Assembly: GCF_001642695.1 (NCBI RefSeq)
Contig: NZ_LWCC02000152.1
Coordinates: forward strand, 1-48,321
Direction: 5' to 3'
Source of the DNA: Streptomyces chilikensis
GTDB taxonomy: Bacteria; Actinomycetota; Actinomycetes; Streptomycetales; Streptomycetaceae
Length of the DNA: 48,321 nucleotides
In this document: one piece after another, positions 38,995-47,297 of the stretch
Position numbering within the stretch: the first letter of the stretch is position 1
How the letters are laid out: every line of letters starts with the position of its first letter
Notes under the pieces: model-generated
What the model was told of the DNA's origin: nothing
What the model saw: the letters and a program-made list of their open reading frames with translations, nothing else
Database searches by the model: none
Position numbers and translations under genes: made by a program

Positions 38995-41139
38995 GTGCGC
39001 AGGCGCAGCATCTCCACTGCGACGGCTCTCGCCGTCCTCTTCAGCTCGGCGGCACTGACCGTCACCGCGGCCGGCACCGCCTCGGCCGCGGCCTCCGTCG
39101 CCGCACCCGGCGGCATGGTGGCCCACGCGGGCCTCCAGCGCGTCTTCGTCGCCGACCGGAGCGGCGGCACCATCACCGCCGCCGACTGGTCCGGCGGTCT
39201 GATCAAGCGGGTCTCCGGCGTTCCGGGCGTCACCGGTCTGGTGCTCTCCGACGACGGTTCCACCCTGTACGCCGCGGCCGAGGGCAGCCACGAGGTCGTG
39301 GCCCTCGACGCGGGAACGCTCGCGGTCAAGAACCGCTGGACCATCGACACCACCGAGGGTCCCAGGGGCATCGCCTTCACCGCCGGCAAGGTCTGGTTCA
39401 GCTACGGCGACCAGTGGGACGGCAACCTCGGGTCCATCGACCCGGACTGGACCGCGCCGGAGCCGCCGGTCGAGCCCACGGAGCCTCCCGTGGAGCCCAC
39501 GGAGCCGCCGGTCGAGCCGACCGAACCGCCCGTGGAGCCCACGGAGCCGCCCGTGGAGCCCACGGAGCCGCCGGTCGAGCCGACCGAACCGCCCGCGGAG
39601 CCCGCCGAGCCGCCGGTCGAGCCGACCGCGGCGGCACCGGCCGGTGAGTTCTCCGCGGCCTCCGAGGAGGACGGCCAGGTGAGGATGGGGCTCTCCCCGC
39701 ACTCCTCGCTGTGGTACGACCCGGCCGTCCTGGACACCGACCCCTCGTCCCCGGGCCTGCTGGCCATGGGCGAGGCCGGCATCAGCACCGGTTCCGTCTC
39801 GGTCCTGGACGTCTCCTCCGGCACGCCGGAGCTGGTCGCCCACCACAACGGCGACTACTCGCTGACCTACGGCGTCAACGACGTCGACCTGGTGCCGGGC
39901 GCCTCCCAGGTGCTCGTCAACGGCAACAAGCGGCTGTCGTACGCGAACGGCGCGTTCGCCGACGCCGGCACGTACCCGACCGGCAGCTACAACGGCGACA
40001 TCAGCGGTGACGGCACCGTCGCCGGCTTCCTCGGCGACGCCATCTCCGTCTACGCGCCCAACGGCACCAAGCCGCTGCGCACCCTCTCCGCCGGCGGCGA
40101 CACGGCCGACGTCGAGTGGGCGCCGGACGCCTCCCGGCTCTTCGCCCTGGTCGGCTCGAACGGGACCTACACGCTGAAGGCCTTCACCGGCCCCAAGCTC
40201 AACGTGCCGACCCTGACCGTCAGCGCCCCCTCCAAGGGCACCATCGGCACGAAGCTCACCGTCACCGGCAAGATCACGGCCACGGTGCCGCTGCCGGCCG
40301 GGGTGCAGCTGAAGGTCGCCCGCATCGACGTGGCCAGCCCCAGCGGCAAGGCGCTCCCGACGGTGACGGCCAAGGCGGACGGCACGTTCAGCTTCACGGA
40401 CACGCCGGCGGCCGGCGGTGACGTGGTCTACCGGGTGACCTACTCGGGCGACGCCAAGCACACCTCGGTGGTCAAGTCCGACACCGTGGTCATCCCGCGC
40501 ACGTCGACGTCGCTGACCCTGAACAACAACGGCAAGGTCTACTCGTACGGCGCGGACGTCACGTTCACCGCCCACCTCGGCAAGACCTACGCCAACCGCA
40601 AGGTCGAGATCTGGGCCAACCCCTACGGCTCGGACAAGCCGAACGTGCTGGTGAAGTCGGGCACCGTCAACTCCAGCGGCAACATCTCCGCCGTGGTGGA
40701 CATGAAGCGGGACACCACGGTGACCGCCGTGTTCAAGGGTGACGCCAAGTACGCGCCCAAGACCGTCACCTCCGTCGGCTACGCCAAGGTCAAGATCTCC
40801 AACACGGTCTCCGGCCACTACAAGACCGGCGTCGTCGGCTCGCACAACTACTACTGGTTCCGCAAGACCAAGGACGCGCTCATCAGCACCACGATGAGCT
40901 ACTACCCGGGTCGCTCGGAGCGGCTCGACCTGCAGATCTACTACAACGGCAGCTGGTACTCCAGCGGCTCGGAGTACATCCAGCTCGACGGCAGCGGCAA
41001 GCGCACCGTGAACCTGGGGTCCCCCGGTGAGGCCGGGGTCAAGGCCCGCGTGCGGACGAACTACATCAACGGCTCGTCCGGCGACAACGTCAACTCCACG
41101 ACGTACGGCTCCTGGAAGTACCTGTACTTCACCAACTGA
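38995..41139 (+). CDS. Secreted propeller/Ig-like surface protein with EPPVEPT repeats
   Basis: A 714-residue exported protein. A Sec-type signal peptide (RRRSISTATALAVLFSSAALTVTAAGTASA) is followed by a YncE-like beta-propeller part (VFVADRSGGTITAADWSGG ... LVLSDDGSTLYAAAEG), interrupted near residues 155-215 by about eight EPPVEPT repeats, then continuing propeller sequence (ISGDGTVAGFLGD, ADVEWAPDASRLFALVG). Two Ig-like domains (about 405-500 and 505-600) and a final Tyr-rich domain end the protein. There is no LPxTG anchor. It is likely an extracellular or wall-associated adhesive protein. GTG 38995 has GGGGGG upstream. Two hairpins follow. Confidence 0.85.
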   Translation: MRRRSISTATALAVLFSSAALTVTAAGTASAAASVAAPGGMVAHAGLQRVFVADRSGGTITAADWSGGLIKRVSGVPGVTGLVLSDDGSTLYAAAEGSHEVVALDAGTLAVKNRWTIDTTEGPRGIAFTAGKVWFSYGDQWDGNLGSIDPDWTAPEPPVEPTEPPVEPTEPPVEPTEPPVEPTEPPVEPTEPPVEPTEPPAEPAEPPVEPTAAAPAGEFSAASEEDGQVRMGLSPHSSLWYDPAVLDTDPSSPGLLAMGEAGISTGSVSVLDVSSGTPELVAHHNGDYSLTYGVNDVDLVPGASQVLVNGNKRLSYANGAFADAGTYPTGSYNGDISGDGTVAGFLGDAISVYAPNGTKPLRTLSAGGDTADVEWAPDASRLFALVGSNGTYTLKAFTGPKLNVPTLTVSAPSKGTIGTKLTVTGKITATVPLPAGVQLKVARIDVASPSGKALPTVTAKADGTFSFTDTPAAGGDVVYRVTYSGDAKHTSVVKSDTVVIPRTSTSLTLNNNGKVYSYGADVTFTAHLGKTYANRKVEIWANPYGSDKPNVLVKSGTVNSSGNISAVVDMKRDTTVTAVFKGDAKYAPKTVTSVGYAKVKISNTVSGHYKTGVVGSHNYYWFRKTKDALISTTMSYYPGRSERLDLQIYYNGSWYSSGSEYIQLDGSGKRTVNLGSPGEAGVKARVRTNYINGSSGDNVNSTTYGSWKYLYFTN
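39460..39630 (+). repeat. EPPVEPT coding repeat
   Basis: Seven-codon units alternating GAGCCGCCGGTCGAGCCGAC and GAGCCGCCCGTGGAGCCCAC types, about eight copies, encode a Pro-rich spacer inserted within the propeller part of the secreted protein. Confidence 0.85.
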
Positions 41140-41140
41140 C

Positions 41141-41213
41141 GCGTACGGGTCCGCCCCGCGCGGACCCGTACGCACCGCGACGCCGTGCACCGGACCTCGG
41201 GGCACGGCGTCGC
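41141..41213. terminator. Two tandem terminator hairpins between convergent genes
   Basis: A 14-bp stem (41141-41154 with 41160-41173) is followed by a 12-bp stem (41177-41188 with 41202-41213). They serve the secreted protein gene and the convergent nitrilase-family gene. Confidence 0.7.
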
Positions 41214-41232
41214 GCCGTCCGGCGGGCGTCCG

Positions 41233-42039
41233 TCACGGGCCGGGCGGGACGGGCGTGTCCAGTCCCAGACGGCGGTCCTTGAGCGCGGGGAACTTCTCGC
41301 GGGTGTCCGCCACGACGCGCGCCGGGTCGAGGTCGACGGTGAGGACCTCCTCCCCGGCCCCGGCCTCGGCGAGGACCTCGCCCCACGGATCCACCACGAT
41401 CGAGTGACCCGCCTGCGGAACTCCCGCGTGCGTCCCCGCCGTTCCACAGGCGAGGACGAAGCACTGGTTCTCCACCGCCCGCGCCCGGGCCAGCAGCGTC
41501 CAGTGCGCGCGGCGCCGTTCCGGCCACCCGGCCGGGACGACCAGCGTCTGCGCCCCCATGTCGACCAGCCCGCGGAACAGCTCGGGGAAACGGAGGTCGT
41601 AACAGGTGGCCAGCCCCAGCGTGGTCCCCGGCAGCTCGACGGTGACCAGGTCGCCGCCCGCACCCATCAGCACGGCCTCGCCCCTGTCGAAACCGAAGCG
41701 GTGGATCTTGCGGTAGGAGGCGGCCAGTTCGCCGGAGGGCGCGAAGACCAGGGCGGTGTTGAACAGCGTCCCGTCACCGGCCCGTTCCGGGATCGACCCG
41801 GCGTGCAGCCAGACGCCGGCGTCCCGCGCCGCCGCGGACATGGCGTCGTGGGTGGGGCCCGTCAGCGGCTCGGCACAGGCGTCGAAGTCCTCGAAGGCGA
41901 AGGCCCCGGTGGTCCACAGCTCCGGCAGGACGACCAGGTCCGCGCCGGCCTGCTCGCGCACCAGCGCGGAGGCCCGCAGACGGCGTTCCTGGACCGATTC
42001 GCTCTCGTCCACACGCATCTGGAGAAGAGAGGCGCGCAC
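41233..42039 (-). CDS. Carbon-nitrogen hydrolase (nitrilase superfamily)
   Basis: A 268-residue cytosolic amidase of the nitrilase superfamily. The Glu-Lys-Cys catalytic triad is complete: VVLPELWTTGAF (Glu), SYRKIHRFGF (Lys) and LGLATCYDLRFPELFR (Cys). The pattern is nearest to the Nit2/omega-amidase-like and carbamoyl-hydrolase branches, but the substrate is not determined by sequence. Start GTG 42039 (VRASLLQMRVDES) fits the family N-terminus. It is divergent from the MDMPI-family gene. Confidence 0.9.
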   Translation of the reverse strand: MRASLLQMRVDESESVQERRLRASALVREQAGADLVVLPELWTTGAFAFEDFDACAEPLTGPTHDAMSAAARDAGVWLHAGSIPERAGDGTLFNTALVFAPSGELAASYRKIHRFGFDRGEAVLMGAGGDLVTVELPGTTLGLATCYDLRFPELFRGLVDMGAQTLVVPAGWPERRRAHWTLLARARAVENQCFVLACGTAGTHAGVPQAGHSIVVDPWGEVLAEAGAGEEVLTVDLDPARVVADTREKFPALKDRRLGLDTPVPPGP

Positions 42040-42185
42040 CGTACCACCGCCCTGGCCGTCGAGTCGTCCACCCCGCTCTACGATCGTCACACGAAAGCTC
42101 TGCCGGGGTACCTCCCCGCAGCGTAACTTAGCTCTCCAAGACGCTGGCACTGCCCGAGAACCAACCGCCCGAGGGGTACCGTTCC

Positions 42186-43010
42186 GTGAGTCTGCATCCT
42201 GCCCTCCAGCCCTACGCCGACGCCTGGACTCACTCGATCGAGGCGATATCCGAGCTGGTGCAGCACCTCGTCGAGGGCGAGTGGAACCGGCGGACGCCCT
42301 GCCCCGGCTGGTCCGTCCGGGACGTCGTCTCGCACGTGATCGGGCTGGACTGCGAGATGCTCGGCGACCCCCGCCCGATCCACTCCCTGCCGCGCGACCT
42401 GTACCACGTGACGACGGAGCACCAGCGGTACATGGAGATGCAGGTCGACGTCCGGCGGCACCACACGGCGCCGGAGATGACCTCCGAGCTGGAGTACACG
42501 GTGATCCGCCGCAACCGGCAGCTGCGGAACGAGTCCCGGCAGCCGGACGCCGTGGTGCGCGGTCCCCTCGGGCGGGAGATCACCCTGGAGGAGTCGATGC
42601 GCCGCCACGCCTTCGACGTCTGGGTGCACGAGCAGGACCTGCGCGCCGCGCTCGGCGTGCCGGGGAACTGGGACTCGCCGGGCGCGCTGGTCGCCCGTGA
42701 CGTCCTGCTGGACGCGCTGCCGGAGGTGGTCGCGGAGCGGGCGGGCGCGCCGCGCAGTTCGGCCGTGGTCGTGGACGTCCACGGCCCGGTGGAGTTCCTG
42801 CGCACGGTCCGCGTCGACATCCGCGGCCGCGGCACGGTGGAGACCGCCCCCGCCCTCGGCCCGGCGGCCACCCTGACCCTGGACTGGGAGACCTACGTCC
42901 TCCTGGCCTGCGGCCGGGTGAAGCCCGCCGCGGTCGCCGACCGCGTCAAGCAGGAGGGCGACCTCGACCTGACCGCCGCCATCCTGCGGGAGTTCGCCGT
43001 CACCCTGTAG
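42186..43010 (+). CDS. Maleylpyruvate isomerase/mycothiol-dependent-enzyme family protein
   Basis: A 274-residue protein of the DinB-like MDMPI family: an N-terminal four-helix metal-binding bundle (PYADAWTHSIEAISELVQHLVEGEWNRRTPCPGWSVRDVVSHVIGLD) with the terminal His of the metal set in MRRHAFDVWVHEQDLRAAL, and a C-terminal SCP2-like domain. Such proteins use mycothiol, the actinobacterial thiol, in isomerase or transferase reactions; the true substrate of most is unknown. Its 3' end overlaps that of the convergent carboxypeptidase gene by 11 bases. Confidence 0.88.
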   Translation: MSLHPALQPYADAWTHSIEAISELVQHLVEGEWNRRTPCPGWSVRDVVSHVIGLDCEMLGDPRPIHSLPRDLYHVTTEHQRYMEMQVDVRRHHTAPEMTSELEYTVIRRNRQLRNESRQPDAVVRGPLGREITLEESMRRHAFDVWVHEQDLRAALGVPGNWDSPGALVARDVLLDALPEVVAERAGAPRSSAVVVDVHGPVEFLRTVRVDIRGRGTVETAPALGPAATLTLDWETYVLLACGRVKPAAVADRVKQEGDLDLTAAILREFAVTL

Positions 43011-43941
43011 CCCCGCCGCGGGCCGGCGCGGCCGCGGCGGCCCGGCCGAACGCGCGGTCGAGGAGCCGCCTGGCGTCCGCCGCCCGCGCGGCGGCCGAGG
43101 GGGCGGCCAGCACCGCGCCCACCACCGTGCGGTCCCCCCGCCGCGCCGCGAACACCAGGCAGTACTTCGCGTGGGCCCCCGACCCCGTCTTGATCCCCAG
43201 CGCGCCCCGGTAGGACCCCAGCAGGGGGTTGGTGTTGGTCCACCGCGGCATCGTGCGCTGCCCACCGCCGCGGGTGACGGTGCGGGCCGTGTACGTCCGG
43301 GTGCCGACCACCGTCCGGAAGACCCGGTTCCGCAGCGCGTGCGCCCCCAGCCGCGCCAGGTCCCGCGGCGTGGACCAGGTGGACCCGTTGCTGATGCCGT
43401 CGAACGAGTCGAAGCGGCTGTCGCGCATCCCCAGCCGCCCGGCCGTGGCGTTCATCCGCCCGATGAACGACCGCACCCGCGCGGCCCGGGTGGAGCCCTT
43501 GCCGAAGGTGTCGGCCAGCGCGTACGCCGCGTCGCAGCCGGACGGCAGCATCAGCCCGTACAGCAGCTGCCGCACCGTCACCCGGTCGCCGACGATCAGC
43601 CGGGCGGAGGAGGCGTTCCGGGACACGATGTAGTCACTGTACGCCTTCCGGACCGTCACCTTCCGGTCCAGGTCCGGCCGGCCCTCCAGCACCACCACCG
43701 CCGTCATGATCTTCGCCGTCGACCCGGTGGCCCGGCGGCCGTCGGCGGCCTTGGCGAAGAGCCGCCCGCCTCCCCGCGCGTCCATCACGAAGCCGCCCGG
43801 CGCGGAGATCCGCGGCGCGGGGGCCGCGGGCGCCGCGGGCACTGCCGCCGGCGCGGCGGCGAGCAGGGCTCCGGCGGCCGTCGCCACGACGAGGGTCCTG
43901 GCGAGCGGTCCGGCGAGCCGGGCGGGCATGCTGATGGTCAT
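43000..43941 (-). CDS. D-alanyl-D-alanine carboxypeptidase (S11 family)
   Basis: A 313-residue exported penicillin-binding protein that trims the terminal D-Ala of peptidoglycan stem peptides. A signal peptide (LARTLVVATAAGALLAAAPAAVPA) is followed by the S11 domain: TGSTAKIMTA (catalytic SxxK), PSGCDAAYALAD in place of the usual SxN, and IKTGSG (KTG). It is closely similar to the second carboxypeptidase 2.3 kb away, so they are paralogues. There is no obvious C-terminal membrane anchor. Confidence 0.92.
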   Translation of the reverse strand: MTISMPARLAGPLARTLVVATAAGALLAAAPAAVPAAPAAPAPRISAPGGFVMDARGGGRLFAKAADGRRATGSTAKIMTAVVVLEGRPDLDRKVTVRKAYSDYIVSRNASSARLIVGDRVTVRQLLYGLMLPSGCDAAYALADTFGKGSTRAARVRSFIGRMNATAGRLGMRDSRFDSFDGISNGSTWSTPRDLARLGAHALRNRVFRTVVGTRTYTARTVTRGGGQRTMPRWTNTNPLLGSYRGALGIKTGSGAHAKYCLVFAARRGDRTVVGAVLAAPSAAARAADARRLLDRAFGRAAAAAPARGGATG

Positions 43942-44064
43942 CCGATGAACCCCGTTGGTGGTCGATGACCGCGGCATGCGGCCGACGTGCGCCTTGTGCG
44001 GATTTCCGGCGGTGGCACGAGTATCGGGCAGTGAGACGGACTGGGTGTGCGTCCGTGTTGTATC

Positions 44065-44070
44065 TAAGCT
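44065..44070 (+). promoter_or_regulatory. -10 element for a leaderless mRNA
   Basis: TAAGCT ends six bases before the ATG of the GntR/FCD gene, with no Shine-Dalgarno sequence. Confidence 0.4.
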
Positions 44071-44076
44071 GTCGCC

Positions 44077-44727
44077 ATGACCGTCCCGTTGAAGCGACCG
44101 CCCGCTGCCGAGCGGGTCTACACCCACGTCAAGCAGGCAGTTCTCGACCGGACGTACGAGGGAGGCAGCCTCCTGACCGAGGGCGAGCTCGCGGAGGCGG
44201 TGGGCGTGTCCCGCACGCCGGTGCGGGAGGCGCTGCTGCGGCTCGAGGTGGAGGGGCTGATCAAGCTCTACCCGAAGAAGGGCGCGCTGGTCCTGCCGGT
44301 CACCGCGCAGGAGATCGCGGACGTGGTGGAGACCCGGCTGCTGGTCGAGGAGCACGCGGCCCGCAAGGCGGTGCCCGCCTCGCCGCGGCTGATCGCCCGT
44401 CTGGAGGAGCTGCTGGAGCGGCAGCGGGAACAGGCCGCCGCCGGCGACTACGTGGCCGCCGCGGTCACCGACCGCTGCTTCCACGCCGAGATCGTCCGCA
44501 GCGGCGGGAACGCGATCCTCTCCCACCTGTACGACCAGCTCCGCGACCGGCAGCTGCGCATGGGTGCCGCGGTGATGCACTCGCACCCCGGCCGGGCCGC
44601 CAAGACCCTGGTCGAGCACGGCGAGATCCTGGAGGCGCTGCGGGCCGGCGACGCCGACCGGGCGGTCGCCGCCGTGCACGGGCACGTGAGCTGGTTCTCC
44701 CACCTGGCGCGCGGAGAGGCCCGATGA
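44077..44727 (+). CDS. GntR/FCD-family regulator
   Basis: A 216-residue regulator: N-terminal winged helix (RVYTHVKQAVLDRTYEGGSLLTEGELAEAVGVSRTPVREALLRLEVEGLIKLYPKKGALV, about 10-75) and a C-terminal all-helical FCD ligand domain (VVETRLLVEEHAARKAV ... FHAEIVRSGGNAILSHLYDQLRDRQLRMG ... HGEILEALRAGDADRAVAAVHGH) with its metal-binding His and Asp residues. Its TGA overlaps the ATG of the transporter gene (ATGA), so it most likely controls this transporter in response to the carried organic acid. Confidence 0.93.
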   Translation: MTVPLKRPPAAERVYTHVKQAVLDRTYEGGSLLTEGELAEAVGVSRTPVREALLRLEVEGLIKLYPKKGALVLPVTAQEIADVVETRLLVEEHAARKAVPASPRLIARLEELLERQREQAAAGDYVAAAVTDRCFHAEIVRSGGNAILSHLYDQLRDRQLRMGAAVMHSHPGRAAKTLVEHGEILEALRAGDADRAVAAVHGHVSWFSHLARGEAR

Positions 44728-46055
44728 GCGAGGGACCGGCCGCGCGTGCGGCCGGCTCCGAGCGCGCCGGGAACCCGGTGCCGCCGATGGACCCGCCGGG
44801 CGGGGCGCGCGCCGTCGCCGTCTGGACGGTGGGCGTCTGCGTCTACTTCGTCGCCGTGCTCTTCCGCACCTCGCTGGGCGTCGCCGGCCTCGACGCGGTG
44901 GAGCGCTTCCACGTCAGCGCCTCCGCGCTCTCCACGTTCTCGCTGCTCCAGCTGCTGGTCTACGCGGCGATGCAGATCCCGGTGGGCCTGCTGGTGGACC
45001 GGTTCGGCACCAAGAAGGTGCTGGTCGCGGGCGCCGTGCTGTTCACGCTGGGCCAGCTCGGCTTCGCGCTGGCGCCGTCGTACGGCATGGCGCTGTTCTC
45101 CCGCGCGCTGCTGGGCTGCGGCGACGCCCTCACCTTCCTCAGCGTGCTGCGGCTCGGCGCGCGCTGGTTCCCGGCGCGGCGCGGGCCGCTGGTCGGGCAG
45201 CTGGCGGGCCTGATAGGCCAGGGCGGCAACGTGGTCTCCACGCTGGTGCTCTCCCGGTCGCTGACGGAGTTCGGGTGGACGGCGTCGTTCGTCGGCAGCG
45301 CGCTGTGCGGCGTGGTGGTGCTCGTGCTGACGCTGCTCTTCCTCAAGGACCACCCGGACGGGTACGGCACCGAGCGGGTCCCGCACCGCGGAGCCGCCTA
45401 CGTGCGGCGGCAGATCGCCGCGTCGTGGCGGGAGCCGGGGACCCGGCTGGGGATGTGGACCCACTTCACCACGCAGTTCCCGGGGACGGTCTTCCTGCTG
45501 CTGTGGGGCATGCCGTTCCTCGTCGAGGACCAGGGGATGGACCGGACCCGGGCGGGGACGCTGCTCACCGTGATCGTGCTGGCCCACATGGTCGTCGGCA
45601 TGGTGTACGGCCAGGTCATCGGCCGCCGGCACGGGGCGAGGCTGCCGCTGGCGCTGGGCACGATCGGATCCACGGCGGTGGTGTGGGCGATCCTGCTGGC
45701 CTGGCCCGGCCGGGCGCCGCTGGCGCTCCTCGCGGTGCTGTGCCTGGTGCTGGGGGCGTGCGGCCCCGCCTCGATGATCGGGTTCGACTTCTCGCGGCCG
45801 GCGAATCCGGCGGAACGGCAGGGGACGGCGTCCGGCATCACCAACATCGGCGGCTTCACCGCCTCGATGACGACGCTGCTGGCGATCGGCGTCCTGCTGG
45901 ACGCCACGGGCGACGACTACCGGATCGCCTTCTGCGTCGTCTTCGCCGTGCAGGCGCTCGGCGTCTGCCAGATGCTCCGCCTGGGCCGGGCTGCGGCCCG
46001 CCGCGAACGGGACAACCTGACCGCGGGCCGCGTCGCGGCGGTCCACAAGCCGTAG
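44724..46055 (+). CDS. Major facilitator superfamily transporter
   Basis: A 443-residue inner-membrane transporter with about 12 hydrophobic helices. The loop 2-3 motif is VDRFGTKKVLVAG (MFS motif A). Segments such as LARWFPARRGPLVGQLAGLIGQGGNV resemble nitrate/nitrite- and sugar-acid-type MFS proteins, but the substrate is unclear. It is translationally coupled to the GntR/FCD regulator gene. Confidence 0.9.
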   Translation: MSEGPAARAAGSERAGNPVPPMDPPGGARAVAVWTVGVCVYFVAVLFRTSLGVAGLDAVERFHVSASALSTFSLLQLLVYAAMQIPVGLLVDRFGTKKVLVAGAVLFTLGQLGFALAPSYGMALFSRALLGCGDALTFLSVLRLGARWFPARRGPLVGQLAGLIGQGGNVVSTLVLSRSLTEFGWTASFVGSALCGVVVLVLTLLFLKDHPDGYGTERVPHRGAAYVRRQIAASWREPGTRLGMWTHFTTQFPGTVFLLLWGMPFLVEDQGMDRTRAGTLLTVIVLAHMVVGMVYGQVIGRRHGARLPLALGTIGSTAVVWAILLAWPGRAPLALLAVLCLVLGACGPASMIGFDFSRPANPAERQGTASGITNIGGFTASMTTLLAIGVLLDATGDDYRIAFCVVFAVQALGVCQMLRLGRAAARRERDNLTAGRVAAVHKP

Positions 46056-46230
46056 CCCCCGCCCCGCCACCCGCGTCACCGGAGCCGGAACCGGAAGCGG
46101 GGAAAATCACCCCGCCTCCGCGCAACCTATGGGCCCCCGCGGCGGTCGGACATCACGCACCGCCGTATCCCGCGGCGGCGCCCCGCCCCAGGGAGCGTTC
46201 AGGGGCACATCACATCCGGGGGTTCCCCAC

Positions 46231-47193
46231 GTGAAGACCGGCATCGGAAGCCGCCGCCTGCGCAGAGCAGCGGTCTCCCTCGTCACCGGAGGCGCGATGG
46301 TCCTCGGCGGGACGCTCGCCGCGGCGCCCGCGCACGCCGCTCCGGTGAGCAGCTCGCCCGGACGCGCCGTCGCCGCGGCCCCGCCGCCGCTGAAGAGCGT
46401 GACCTCGCCCAGCATCGCCGCCAAGGGCGGCTTCGTGATGGAGAGCGCGAACGGCCGGACCACCTACAGCAAGGCGGCCGACACCCGACGGCCCACCGGC
46501 TCCACCACCAAGATCATGACGGCCAAGGTGGTGCTCAGCCAGCCGAACCTGAATCTCGACGCCAAGGTGACCATCCAGCAGGCCTACAGGGACTACGTGG
46601 TCAGGAAGGGAGCCTCCTCGGCGAACCTGGTCGTCGGCGACAAGGTGACCGTCCGCCAGCTCCTCCACGGCCTGATGCTGCCCTCCGGCTGCGACGCGGC
46701 CTACGCGCTCGCCGACAAGTACGGAACCGGCACGACGCGGGACGCGCGGGTGAAGTCGTTCATCGGCAAGATGAACACCACCGCGAAGAACCTCGGCATG
46801 ACCAACACGCACTTCGACTCGTTCGACGGCATCAGCAACGGCTCCAACTACTCGACGCCGCGCGACCTGACCAAGCTGGCCCGCGACGCGATGAAGAACT
46901 CCACCTTCCGCTCCGTGGTGAAGACCAAGTCGTACACCGCGAAGACCGTCACCAGGAGCGGCTCCACCCGCACCATGGCGACCTGGAAGAACACCAACCC
47001 GCTGCTCAGCAGCTACAGCGGGGCGACCGGCGTGAAGACCGGCTCGGGCCAGGTCGCCGGCTACTGCCTGGTGTTCTCGGCGACCCGGAACGGCAAGACG
47101 GTGATCGGCACCGTGCTGGCCTCGACGTCGTCGGCGCAGCGCACCACCGACGCCACGCGTCTGCTGAACCACGGCTTCGCCCGCCTGGGGTGA
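46231..47193 (+). CDS. D-alanyl-D-alanine carboxypeptidase (S11 family), second copy
   Basis: A 320-residue exported peptidoglycan carboxypeptidase. The signal peptide (RRAAVSLVTGGAMVLGGTLAAAPAHA) is followed by TGSTTKIMTA (SxxK), PSGCDAAYALAD (SGC in place of SxN) and VKTGSG (KTG). The same unusual SGC in both copies suggests it is a normal feature of this subfamily and not a defect. The GTG start at 46231 was chosen because it precedes the signal peptide directly; a longer open frame lacks support. A 15-bp tandem repeat and a strong terminator follow. Confidence 0.92.
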   Translation: MKTGIGSRRLRRAAVSLVTGGAMVLGGTLAAAPAHAAPVSSSPGRAVAAAPPPLKSVTSPSIAAKGGFVMESANGRTTYSKAADTRRPTGSTTKIMTAKVVLSQPNLNLDAKVTIQQAYRDYVVRKGASSANLVVGDKVTVRQLLHGLMLPSGCDAAYALADKYGTGTTRDARVKSFIGKMNTTAKNLGMTNTHFDSFDGISNGSNYSTPRDLTKLARDAMKNSTFRSVVKTKSYTAKTVTRSGSTRTMATWKNTNPLLSSYSGATGVKTGSGQVAGYCLVFSATRNGKTVIGTVLASTSSAQRTTDATRLLNHGFARLG

Positions 47194-47195
47194 GC

Positions 47196-47240
47196 CCGCC
47201 GGCGAAGGCACCGCCGGCGAAGGCACCGCCGGCAACGGCA
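47196..47240. repeat. Three tandem 15-bp repeats
   Basis: CCGCCGGCGAAGGCA occurs at 47196-47210 and 47211-47225, with a two-base variant at 47226-47240. They lie directly after the carboxypeptidase stop codon. Confidence 0.8.
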
Positions 47241-47241
47241 C

Positions 47242-47275
47242 GGGGGCCCGCCACGCGTTCGCGTGGCGGGCCCCC
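47242..47275. terminator. Bidirectional terminator between carboxypeptidase and E2 genes
   Basis: A perfect 15-16-bp stem (47242-47257 with 47260-47275) between convergent genes. Confidence 0.75.
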
Positions 47276-47297
47276 GCCGTACCGGGCCGGAGGGCCG

